48,661 bases of DNA from Deltaproteobacteria bacterium (GTDB taxonomy: Bacteria > Desulfobacterota > Syntrophia > Syntrophales > Smithellaceae): assembly GCA_021372815.1 (NCBI GenBank), contig JAJFTS010000237.1, forward strand, positions 1 to 48,661. The letters run 5' to 3'. Below the pieces are notes generated by a model. It ran no database searches, was not told where the DNA came from, and was given only the letters and a program-made list of their open reading frames with translations. The position numbers and the translations under genes are program-made. Positions 16,719 to 24,029 of the stretch are shown here, piece by piece (the first letter of the stretch is position 1; every line of letters starts with the position of its first letter).

Positions 16719-17234
16719 ATGCCAGAAAAGGGCATGACCAGAAGAAAACAAAGAAAACAGTTACAACCGATCGGTGACGTTTTATTTTCGGTCCTGAAAA
16801 AAAAAGGGATGGCTTCGAAACTTGAAGAAAACGCCCTGCTGAAATTGTGGCCGCAGGCCGTCGGTCCGCAAATTGCCTCCAAAACAAAACCCGATTCATT
16901 CAGAAACGGCGCATTATTCGTCAAAACGGTTTCATCCATCTGGGTGCAGCAGCTGCATTTCATAAAAGAGGAAATCCGCGTCAAATTAAATGAGCTTTCC
17001 GGAAAAAATCAGATCAAAGAAATACGTTTTGTCGTCGGACACACCATTGTTCCGGAAAAAGAGACGGAAAATATTTCCCAGGCAAAGAAAACTGTTTTGA
17101 AGAAGAGAGACAGAGAAATGATTACCCAATGCACGGAGACTTTGGACGATCAGGAACTGGCCGCTATCTTAAAACGCGTCATGCAGCTGGAAATCAGACG
17201 CCGCCGTCAGATGGAAAACGGGAAAGCTTCTTGA
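16719..17234 (+). CDS. dciA: DciA/DUF721 family protein (replicative helicase loader type)
   Basis: 171 residues (166 if it starts at ATG 16734). The DUF721 core covers about residues 18-105: PIGDVLFSVLKKKGM, LLKLWPQAVGPQIASKTKPDSFRNGALFV, SSIWVQQLHFIKEEIRVKLNE. DciA is the ancestral bacterial DnaB-helicase loader in species lacking DnaC/DnaI. The C-terminal 60 residues are charged and lysine/arginine-rich. There is no convincing ribosome site for 16719; AAAAGGG lies too close to ATG 16734. The 3' end overlaps the convergent trmN6 gene by 41 bases. Confidence 0.85.
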   Translation: MPEKGMTRRKQRKQLQPIGDVLFSVLKKKGMASKLEENALLKLWPQAVGPQIASKTKPDSFRNGALFVKTVSSIWVQQLHFIKEEIRVKLNELSGKNQIKEIRFVVGHTIVPEKETENISQAKKTVLKKRDREMITQCTETLDDQELAAILKRVMQLEIRRRRQMENGKAS

Positions 17235-17949
17235 AAATGCCGGTCATTTCCCCGGTGTAATTTCTATCCTGATCATAAATAAAAAGCGGTGGCTCGAGTT
17301 TCAGTTCTTCACGAGAGCCGTTTTTCCCTTCCACCAGCGCGAATTCCGCATCCGAAGCCATGTCGGAAAAAACGAGTCTCATTTTTTTGGGCTCAATGCC
17401 GCTGTTCCGGAAAAGATAGACAAGCTCCACCAGTCTCTTGGCCGGATAGATAGCAAAAACAGTGCCGGCAGGCTTAAGCAGATGTTGCGCCGCCTTTAAA
17501 AAATCTTTTAACGATCCGTTTATTTCGTGGCGGGCGATGGCTCTTTCCGGAAGCGGATTAATTCTTCCGGAGTTCAATTTTCTATAGGGAGGATTAAATA
17601 TTACGGCATCAAATGAACGAGCCGTGAAGATATTTTTTATATTGCGCGCGTCGCCGGAGATTATTTCCACGCGATCTTCCAGATGGTTCATCCGGCAGTT
17701 CTTTCGTGCCAGAGTTTCAAGATTTTCCTGAATTTCCAGACCGACACCTTTTGTGTTTGGGAAACGTTTGGCCAGGATAAAAAGAATAATGCCGCTGCCG
17801 CATCCGATATCGATAAACCGGGTGCGCCGCTTCAGAGAAACAAAATCGGCCAGCAGAATGGAATCTATGGAAAAGCGGTATCCTTTTTTCTTCTGAAAAA
17901 CCCGTATGCCGCCGTCAAGGATTATATCAAGGGTTTCTTCTTCCATCAT
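17194..17949 (-). CDS. tRNA1(Val) (adenine37-N6)-methyltransferase-like protein (TrmN6/YfiC family)
   Basis: 252 residues from ATG 17949. An adenine-N6 class SAM methyltransferase: motif I FIDIGCGSGIILFIL, acidic motif GVGLEIQ, and the catalytic NPPY (FNPPYRKLNSGR) in the central region. The N-terminus GYRFSIDSILLADFV is typical of TrmN6, which modifies A37 of tRNA-Val. The frame stays open upstream to 18027, but the upstream part lacks homologous character. ATG 17949 has no good ribosome site, so the start is uncertain. The gene converges on dciA with a 41-base overlap. Confidence 0.88.
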   Translation of the reverse strand: MMEEETLDIILDGGIRVFQKKKGYRFSIDSILLADFVSLKRRTRFIDIGCGSGIILFILAKRFPNTKGVGLEIQENLETLARKNCRMNHLEDRVEIISGDARNIKNIFTARSFDAVIFNPPYRKLNSGRINPLPERAIARHEINGSLKDFLKAAQHLLKPAGTVFAIYPAKRLVELVYLFRNSGIEPKKMRLVFSDMASDAEFALVEGKNGSREELKLEPPLFIYDQDRNYTGEMTGIFKKLSRFPSDGGV

Positions 17950-18020
17950 TAATACCCGGTTGCAGTCATTTATCTCCCTTTGTCGGCGCCAATTATACAG
18001 GACTGCGCCACGACTCAAAA

Positions 18021-18083
18021 GGAACAATTCAACGAACGAATTGCATTTCTCCTCGTTGGTGCGATTCGGGTTTCACTGCCGCC
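18021..18083 (+). repeat. Dispersed hairpin repeat, copy C
   Basis: Framework GGAACAATTCAACGAA, arm CGAATTGCA (18037-18045), 14-base spacer, arm TGCGATTCG (18060-18068), tail GGTTTCACTGCCGCC. The arms pair at all nine positions if one G-U pair is allowed. It lies between trmN6 and the DUF1015 gene. Confidence 0.55.
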
Positions 18084-18131
18084 GCGACTTCCGACTGCGG
18101 TGTGATATCAGAATCGAAATGAAATTCCGCT

Positions 18132-19373
18132 TTAATCCAGTTTATGAGTAAAGATGCCGCTGCGCAATTTCGGTTCAAACCACGTCGACTTCGGAGGCAT
18201 TATCGCTCCGGCATCGGCGACTTTGATGATTTGTTCCATGGTTGTCGGATAAACAGAAAAGGCCACGGCAAAACCGTCTTTATCGACCAGTTTTTCCAAC
18301 TCATCCATTCCTCTGATACCGCCGATGAATTTGATGCGGTCGTCTACTCGCGGATCTTTAATGCCCAGAACGGGATAAAGCAGGCGGTCTTGTAAAATGG
18401 CCGCATCCAGACTGGCTACGGGATCGTTTGCGTCATACATTCCTTCTTTAATGGTGATCTTGTACCATTCCCCGCCTAAATACATTCCAAAATCATGCAG
18501 CTTTTGGGGCGCTCTGGCCGTGAAGTTTGTACTGACCGTAAAACTGGAACTGATTTTTTCGATAAACTGTTCCGGGGTCAAACCGTTTAAATCTTTAACG
18601 GCGCGGTTATAATCCATAACCTTAAGCTGAGTATGAGGGAAAAATACCGCCAGTACAGCTTCGTATTCATTCGAAGTATTTCCGGATTGATCATGAGCGC
18701 GTCTGGTTCTGGCAATGGTCGTGGCGGCGGCGGCGCGGTGATGTCCGTCGGCAATATAAAGAGCGTCGACCGCGGAAAACTCTTTCTTGATTTCCTCAAT
18801 TTGTTTGGCGTCGGCTACAACCCAGACTGTATGCGAAACGCCGTCTTCAGCGGTGAAATCATATTCGGGAGTGCCGGCAGTTATTCCCGAGACTATTTTG
18901 TTCAAATTCTGCCGTTCCCGGTAACTGATAAATACCGGGCCTGTCTGTGCGTTGACTGTATCGACATGCCGGATGCGGTCTTCTTCCTTATCCTTTCTGG
19001 TTAACTCATGTTTTTTGATTTTTCCGGCATCATATTCGGCTGCGTTCATCAATCCGACTATGCCTGTCTGAATCTGAGAGCCCATTTTCTGCTTGTAAAC
19101 ATAAAAGCAGGGTGACTCATCCTGGATAAGTATTCCTTTGACCAGCATGTCAATGAAGTTGCGTTTGGCTGTCTGGTAAATAAGATTATCGTCGCTTTTC
19201 GTTCCGTTGGGCACGTCAATTTCTGATTTTTCAACATGCATGAAGCTCAGAGCATTGCCGGAAACGGCTTTTTGGGCTTCTTCTCTGGTCATCACATCGT
19301 AAGGGAGCGCCGCTACCTGAGAAACAAATTTCTGATGCGGCCGGACTGCTTTAAAAGGTAAAACCAACGCCAT
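18132..19373 (-). CDS. DUF1015 family protein
   Basis: 413 residues from ATG 19373, which has AAAGGAG about 8 bases upstream; the frame continues 36 codons further without family-like sequence. The N-terminus MALVLPFKAVRPHQKFVSQVAALPYDVM and the internal YIADGHHRAAAATTIAR and PHTQLKVMDYNRAVKDL are hallmarks of DUF1015, a widespread cytosolic family of unknown enzymatic role. The GHHR histidines suggest a metal or phosphate site. It stands alone, divergent from the small hydrolase. Confidence 0.92.
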   Translation of the reverse strand: MALVLPFKAVRPHQKFVSQVAALPYDVMTREEAQKAVSGNALSFMHVEKSEIDVPNGTKSDDNLIYQTAKRNFIDMLVKGILIQDESPCFYVYKQKMGSQIQTGIVGLMNAAEYDAGKIKKHELTRKDKEEDRIRHVDTVNAQTGPVFISYRERQNLNKIVSGITAGTPEYDFTAEDGVSHTVWVVADAKQIEEIKKEFSAVDALYIADGHHRAAAATTIARTRRAHDQSGNTSNEYEAVLAVFFPHTQLKVMDYNRAVKDLNGLTPEQFIEKISSSFTVSTNFTARAPQKLHDFGMYLGGEWYKITIKEGMYDANDPVASLDAAILQDRLLYPVLGIKDPRVDDRIKFIGGIRGMDELEKLVDKDGFAVAFSVYPTTMEQIIKVADAGAIMPPKSTWFEPKLRSGIFTHKLD

Positions 19374-19407
19374 GATAAAAACTCCTTTGCTCAAATTTCT
19401 TGCGTAA

Positions 19408-19435
19408 TTGATAACATACTGACATAATCTATACA
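19408..19435 (+). promoter_or_regulatory. Candidate promoter of the small hydrolase gene
   Basis: TTGATA (19408-19413), 16-base spacer, TATACA (19430-19435), 35 bases before ATG 19471. Two overlapping -10 registers are possible (TACAAT at 19432-19437). Moderate match only. Confidence 0.4.
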
Positions 19436-19470
19436 ATATAAAAATATGAAAAAGGCGGGGAGCCGGAAAA

Positions 19471-19953
19471 ATGGGTAACACTCTTGTTTTTATTCATGGT
19501 TTGGAAAGCACAGGGCAGGGCACCAAGGGGAGATTTTTTGCTCAGCGTTTTCCGGAAATGATTATAGAAGATTATACGGGAGATTTTAAAACACGAATGA
19601 ATAAGCTCAACAGTGTTCTTAATGGAAAGGATCATTTAATTTTAGTGGGATCCAGTTACGGAGGCCTGATGGCTGTGCAATTCGCGATGGTAAATGAAAA
19701 TAGAGTGAAAAAAATGATTCTACTGGCCCCGGCTTTAAACCTCGAAGAATTCGAGGCGGATTCCAACCGGCAGTTAAAAATTCCCGTTGTTATTTATCAC
19801 GGAGCCGACGATGATATTGTGAATCCTCCGGTTGTGAAAGACATTGCATTTAGATGCTTCAGCTCTCTGGAATATCATCTGGTAAAAGATGACCACGTCC
19901 TGCACAAAACTTTTCCTTTGCTCGATTGGAAGAATCTTCTTCTGATAGATTAA
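19471..19953 (+). CDS. Small alpha/beta-hydrolase (serine esterase type)
   Basis: 160 residues, cytosolic, no signal peptide. The opening FIHGLESTGQGTKGRFF matches YqiA/UPF0227-like and short serine hydrolases. The nucleophile elbow is GSSYGG with Ser62; the acid is in YHGADDDIV, and the histidine in VKDDHVLHK near the C-terminus. The length is about half that of a typical alpha/beta hydrolase, but the triad is intact, so it is probably complete. Ribosome site GGAG is 8 bases upstream. Substrate unknown. Confidence 0.85.
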   Translation: MGNTLVFIHGLESTGQGTKGRFFAQRFPEMIIEDYTGDFKTRMNKLNSVLNGKDHLILVGSSYGGLMAVQFAMVNENRVKKMILLAPALNLEEFEADSNRQLKIPVVIYHGADDDIVNPPVVKDIAFRCFSSLEYHLVKDDHVLHKTFPLLDWKNLLLID

Positions 19954-20013
19954 CGATGTCACAAAGCACGCAATTTTCTCAAATCCCGCGTCGCCCCTGC
20001 CAACTATGTTGGC

Positions 20014-20075
20014 GGGATAGTTCGACTTTCAAATTTCACTATACTTCGTGAAATTTGAGTCTCACTACTTCGCTC
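20014..20075 (+). repeat. Dispersed hairpin repeat, copy D, plus degenerate copies
   Basis: Framework GGGATAGTTCGACTTT, arm CAAATTTCA (20030-20038), 10-base spacer, arm TGAAATTTG (20049-20057), tail AGTCTCACTACTTCGC. Its arms equal those of copy A. Further partial copies (GGGACAATTCAACTAACG at about 20104, GACTAACGCTTCC near 20175) follow, so the 319-base gap 19954-20272 is mostly repeat material plus the promoter at 20216. No gene is visible in it. Confidence 0.6.
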
Positions 20076-20215
20076 CTGGGATATCCCTATCCGCAGTGGC
20101 GGAAGGGACAATTCAACTAACGCTTCAATCTTCGTCCCGACTTGTCGGGACTCGATCTTAGAGAGTCTCTTTACGACTAACGCTTCCTATAGTCAGCGAG
20201 TCTCTTTAAATTACC

Positions 20216-20244
20216 TTGACAATATTTTTTTGATATCTTAATCT
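20216..20244 (+). promoter_or_regulatory. Promoter of the NIL-ferredoxin gene
   Basis: TTGACA (20216-20221), 17-base spacer, TAATCT (20239-20244), about 28 bases before ATG 20273. Confidence 0.6.
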
Positions 20245-20272
20245 TTTACAAATTTTACTGGATTATAATATT

Positions 20273-20683
20273 ATGTTTTCTAAAAAAATTGTCATTCGCT
20301 ATACTCCGGATTTTGTTCAACAACCGGTAATCTATCAGCTTGTTAAGCAGTATGATCTGGTGTTCAATATCTTAAAAGCGAGAATTTTCCCCCGCCGGGA
20401 AGGCATGATTGTTCTGGAATTAAGCGGTTCGAAGGAAAATTTCGATCACGGGATTCGTTTTCTGAAAGAAATGGGGTTCAAGGTTGAACCTCTGTCCAAG
20501 AGTGTAAGCCAGAATGCCGACAAATGCGTTCACTGCGGGGCCTGTACGGCTTTTTGTTCCACCGGAGCGCTGGCTTTTGAGAAGGATTCGCAAAAAGTTT
20601 TCTTTGATCCGGAAAAGTGCAATGGTTGTGAGCTTTGTGTTTCCGCCTGTCCTGTCCGTGCCATGGAAATCAATCTTTTATAA
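20273..20683 (+). CDS. NIL-domain ferredoxin (two 4Fe-4S clusters)
   Basis: 136 residues: a NIL domain (about 1-77), a ligand-binding fold also found in methionine ABC transporters, fused to a bacterial-type ferredoxin (about 82-136) with two CX2CX2CX3C motifs (CVHCGACTAFC and CNGCELCVSAC). In methanogens and some anaerobic bacteria, NIL-ferredoxins work with a DUF39 protein to make homocysteine by direct sulfur incorporation. Here no DUF39 gene is nearby, so that role is only suggested. Cytosolic electron carrier. Confidence 0.9.
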   Translation: MFSKKIVIRYTPDFVQQPVIYQLVKQYDLVFNILKARIFPRREGMIVLELSGSKENFDHGIRFLKEMGFKVEPLSKSVSQNADKCVHCGACTAFCSTGALAFEKDSQKVFFDPEKCNGCELCVSACPVRAMEINLL

Positions 20684-20715
20684 CATTAATTTCCGTGATC
20701 TGATGTCCAAACGGA

Positions 20716-21069
20716 TCACTTTTTCTCCATTTCTTTTTTGGAATTATCAAGCATCCGATTGACATCTCCCGGAGCAGCCTTGCTTTTCTTATACAGGTCT
20801 TTACTATCACTGAAAAAAGTTTTACTTTTTTCCTTAAATTCGTCGACGCTGGATTTTATAATTTGAACTGATTCGTCAACGACTCCTGTAGAGGTACCGG
20901 GGTCTTTTAAAGAGGAATAACCGAAAACGGCCAGTATAACGAACAACGCTATTAATGCCAATTTCACTGCGCTTTTGATGGCAAAATTCAGTATAAACAA
21001 GATAACGACAATAACGCCGACTATAAGTACTGCCGGATGCGCCGATATGTAACCTGTAATTGCGTCCAT
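20716..21069 (-). CDS. Small hypothetical membrane protein
   Basis: 117 residues with two hydrophobic segments (about 13-29 and 33-50) followed by a hydrophilic, lysine-rich helical tail of about 65 residues (KSSVDEFKEKSKTFFSDSKDLYKKSK). The start ATG 21069 has AAAGGAGA 8 bases upstream. It converges on the NIL-ferredoxin. The tail resembles cytoplasmic apolipophorin/YtxH-like helices, but I recognise no family. Confidence 0.75.
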   Translation of the reverse strand: MDAITGYISAHPAVLIVGVIVVILFILNFAIKSAVKLALIALFVILAVFGYSSLKDPGTSTGVVDESVQIIKSSVDEFKEKSKTFFSDSKDLYKKSKAAPGDVNRMLDNSKKEMEKK

Positions 21070-21223
21070 TATTAAATCTCCTTTGGAAGCAAATTTGACT
21101 TTCTTCTACCATGAAGCCGTTCAATTTAACAGTGAAAATATTAATGCATGAATATGGTATATGAAAAGAGCACTGTTCTTTATAAAGAACTTAGTTATTG
21201 ATTTTATTTAAAAAATTTATCTG

Positions 21224-21252
21224 TTGCGCAACTTCGAATTTTCCCGTATTTT
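21224..21252 (+). promoter_or_regulatory. Candidate promoter of the rnc operon
   Basis: TTGCGC (21224-21229), 17-base spacer, TATTTT (21247-21252), 70 bases before rnc. Moderate match. Confidence 0.4.
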
Positions 21253-21322
21253 ACATATATGTTAATGTAAAATTAAACGGTAACCGTAAAAAAAAGTAAA
21301 TTTAGAATTTTATAAAAAGTTT

Positions 21323-22036
21323 ATGGATAAAGACAGACTGAAAGTATTGCAGGATTTGCAGAAAAGACTCGCGTATAATTTCCGCGATAGCGATCTGCTC
21401 TCCACCGCGCTGACTCATCGATCTTATGTTAATGAAAATCAGCACTTGAGCCTTTCCGATAATGAAAGACTGGAGTTTTTAGGCGACAGTGTTCTGGGGG
21501 CTTGCGTGAGCGATCTGATCATTAAAAAATATGCCGCTTCTTCCGAGGGTGAGCTTACCAAAACGCGGTCGGCTTTAGTCGGTGAAAAAAATCTGGCTCA
21601 GCTCGCGCGTAATTTACGGATTGGTGATTGCCTGTTAATCGGCCGCGGCGAGGAAAATGCCGGAAGCCGCGACAAAGATTCTTTTTTAGCCAACGCTTTT
21701 GAGGCGGTGGTTGCCGCCGTATATCTTGATGCCGGTTTTAACAGTGTCAATGATGTTATAAATAAATTAATCGAACCGTTACTGGAAGGAAATAATCTGC
21801 CGTCCGACTATTTTGACTATAAAACTGCTTTACAGGAACTTTGTCAGAAAAGATATAAAACCACTCCAATATACATAGTTGTCGATTCCACCGGTCCGGA
21901 ACACGCCAGAATTTTTGAAGTCAGGGTCGTTATCATAAACAAATTGACAGAGTACGGCAGCGGTAAAAGTAAGAAAGAGGCTGAAAAACAAGCCGCGCAA
22001 AAGGCTTGGGAAGCACTGCAAAATGAAGAAGACTGA
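21323..22036 (+). CDS. rnc: Ribonuclease III
   Basis: 237 residues, normal length. The RNase III signature NERLEFLGDSV is at 47-57 (catalytic Glu51 and Asp55), the second metal-binding stretch is FLANAFEAVVAAVYLDAG, and a dsRNA-binding domain fills about 165-235 (DYKTALQELCQKRYKTTP ... SGKSKKEAEKQAAQKAWEAL). It processes rRNA precursors and other structured RNAs. It overlaps the next gene by 14 bases and heads an rnc / radical SAM / era / der cluster. Confidence 0.97.
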   Translation: MDKDRLKVLQDLQKRLAYNFRDSDLLSTALTHRSYVNENQHLSLSDNERLEFLGDSVLGACVSDLIIKKYAASSEGELTKTRSALVGEKNLAQLARNLRIGDCLLIGRGEENAGSRDKDSFLANAFEAVVAAVYLDAGFNSVNDVINKLIEPLLEGNNLPSDYFDYKTALQELCQKRYKTTPIYIVVDSTGPEHARIFEVRVVIINKLTEYGSGKSKKEAEKQAAQKAWEALQNEED

Positions 22037-23114
22037 TCATGAATCCGAAACGAACAATCATCCCTTAATTATTCCCGTCTTCATCATGAACAGCGGTTGC
22101 CCGCACCGCTGCATCTTCTGCAATCAGAAAATTACCGCTGGAAATTTTCCTTCAAAAATTACAAAAGATTATTTTGATGCGGAAGTTAATTCCTACCTCG
22201 CATGGAACAAAGAGAAATCCAGAAAAGTGGAAATTGCCTTTTATGGCGGAAGTTTTACGGGAATTGAGCCTGCTTATCAGGAAGAGCTTCTTTTGCTGGC
22301 AAATTCTTTCATTAAAAAAAAACTGGTTCATTCCATCAGGATTTCGACAAGGCCGGATTACATTTTTGAAGATAACTTGCCGGTGCTGAAAAAATATAAT
22401 GTTACTACAATAGAACTGGGCGCGGAGTCTTTTGTCGATGATGTGCTGCAATTTGCTCAAAGAGGCCATGATTCTGCATCGGTAGAGAAGGCAATAGCTA
22501 TTTTGAAAGAACATGGGTTCCGAACCGGATTGCACCTCATGGCCGGTTTGCCCCGGGACTCCCGGGAAGGATTTATTTATTCTCTCCATAAAACAATCGA
22601 GCTTAGTCCCGATACGGTAAGAATTCATCCGGTGATTGTCTTCAAAGAGACCGCTCTTGCTGAAAAATTTAAGGAAGGAGCATACAAACCGCTGGAGCTT
22701 TCCGAAGCCGTTGAATTATGCGCCCTGGCCTGGGAAAAACTGTCCGCAGCAGGCATACGGGTAATCAGAATGGGTGTGCAGTCAACGCCGGAAATGCAGG
22801 AGGAAGGAGCGATACTGGCCGGGCCGGTTCATCCGTCATTCGGCAGCCTTGTCCTGTCCTCCGTTTTTTATCATCGCACTATCAGATTTCTGGAAGAGGT
22901 GGCCGGTGATGCGCAAGAGCTGCATTTTAAATTATCGGAACGTGATATTTCCGGTTTCCGCGGATTGAATAATCAAAATATAAAAGCGATAAAAAAACTT
23001 TACCCGCAGGCAAATTTAATTGTAGAATCAACTTCCGGTCAGCCGCGTGGTGAAATTTATCTGACGACGAGGTCGGAAAAATCTTTTAATCTGAAGATTC
23101 CGGGAATTATATAA
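22023..23114 (+). CDS. Radical SAM protein, ELP3-like class
   Basis: 363 residues. Canonical CX3CX2C (CPHRCIFC, about residues 26-33), then the GG motif YGGSFTGI, and ELP3-type strands STRPDYI, TIELGAESFVDDVL, GLHLMAGLPRDSREGF. The C-terminal half aligns with the ELP3-like barrel but there is no acetyltransferase domain. Genes of this class often sit beside rnc and era in deltaproteobacteria; function unknown, perhaps RNA modification given its neighbours (inference). It overlaps rnc by 14 bases and precedes era by about 17 bases. Confidence 0.88.
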   Translation: MKKTDHESETNNHPLIIPVFIMNSGCPHRCIFCNQKITAGNFPSKITKDYFDAEVNSYLAWNKEKSRKVEIAFYGGSFTGIEPAYQEELLLLANSFIKKKLVHSIRISTRPDYIFEDNLPVLKKYNVTTIELGAESFVDDVLQFAQRGHDSASVEKAIAILKEHGFRTGLHLMAGLPRDSREGFIYSLHKTIELSPDTVRIHPVIVFKETALAEKFKEGAYKPLELSEAVELCALAWEKLSAAGIRVIRMGVQSTPEMQEEGAILAGPVHPSFGSLVLSSVFYHRTIRFLEEVAGDAQELHFKLSERDISGFRGLNNQNIKAIKKLYPQANLIVESTSGQPRGEIYLTTRSEKSFNLKIPGII

Positions 23115-23131
23115 TCTAGAGGAGAATGAAA

Positions 23132-24022
23132 TTGTTTAAATCAGGATTCATCGGCATTATCGGCCGTCCGAACGCGGGAAAGTCGACGTTATTCAATGCC
23201 ATTATCGGCGATAAAATATCCATCATCACCGACAAACCGCAAACGACAAGAAATAAAATAACCGGCATCAAAAATTACCCTGATGCCCAGCTGATTTTTC
23301 TGGACACGCCCGGAATGCACAAACCGAAAACACCCCTGAACCGCGCCATGGTGCAGACAACAAGAGAAACGATCGGTAGCGTCGACGTTTTGCTGATGCT
23401 TATCGAAGCCAATTCCGATGTTCATCCCCATGATCTTTTTTTAATCGAATCACTGGTGCAGGTCCAGGTGCCGGTGATTCTGGTGATCAATAAAATCGAT
23501 CTTATCGAAAAAAAATATCTTCTGCCTTTGATTGATAAATTCCGCACGCTTTATCATTTCGAGGAAATCTTTCCCATTTCGGCTTTAAAGGGCGACGGCA
23601 TCGATGATTTACTCGACGCCGTGAAAGGAATCTTGCCGGAAGGTCCTAAATATTATCCCGATGATATTCAGACTGATTCGACCGAAAGATTCATTGCCGC
23701 CGAATTCATTCGCGAGCAAATAACGCTTCTGACCAGGCAGGAAGTCCCTTATTCGACCGCCGTGGAAATTGATTTGTTCAAAGAAGACGAAACGAAAAAT
23801 CTTATCCGTATCACCGCAACAATCAATGTGGAAAAAGATTCACAAAAGGCGATCATGATCGGCAAGAAAGGCGCCATGCTTAAAAACATCGGTACTCAGG
23901 CCAGAATGGAAATGGAAAAACTCTTTGGCGCCAAAGTTTATCTGGAATTGTTTGTCAGGGTTAAAAAGGACTGGACCACTTCCGATAGAATGCTTCAGGA
24001 ATTCGGTTTGTTAAAACATTGA
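23132..24022 (+). CDS. era: GTPase Era
   Basis: 296 residues. G1 GRPNAGKST, G3 DTPGM, G4 NKID and G5 SALKG define the GTPase domain (about 1-170); the KH domain has IGKKGAMLKNIG (about 240-251). Era binds the 3' end of 16S rRNA in 30S maturation. An ATG at 23126 lies only one base after the GAGGAG ribosome site, whereas TTG 23132 sits 7 bases after it and gives the family-typical N-terminus MFKSGFIGIIGRPN, so I chose TTG. der follows 8 bases downstream. Confidence 0.95.
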   Translation: MFKSGFIGIIGRPNAGKSTLFNAIIGDKISIITDKPQTTRNKITGIKNYPDAQLIFLDTPGMHKPKTPLNRAMVQTTRETIGSVDVLLMLIEANSDVHPHDLFLIESLVQVQVPVILVINKIDLIEKKYLLPLIDKFRTLYHFEEIFPISALKGDGIDDLLDAVKGILPEGPKYYPDDIQTDSTERFIAAEFIREQITLLTRQEVPYSTAVEIDLFKEDETKNLIRITATINVEKDSQKAIMIGKKGAMLKNIGTQARMEMEKLFGAKVYLELFVRVKKDWTTSDRMLQEFGLLKH

Positions 24023-24029
24023 GGATTAC

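Noticed and set aside
16602-20150. Hairpin repeats as integron attC sites
   Set aside because: The heads (AATTCAACTAACG) recall attC, but the 7-base core sites are not in the required paired arrangement, there are no gene cassettes, and no integrase is visible.
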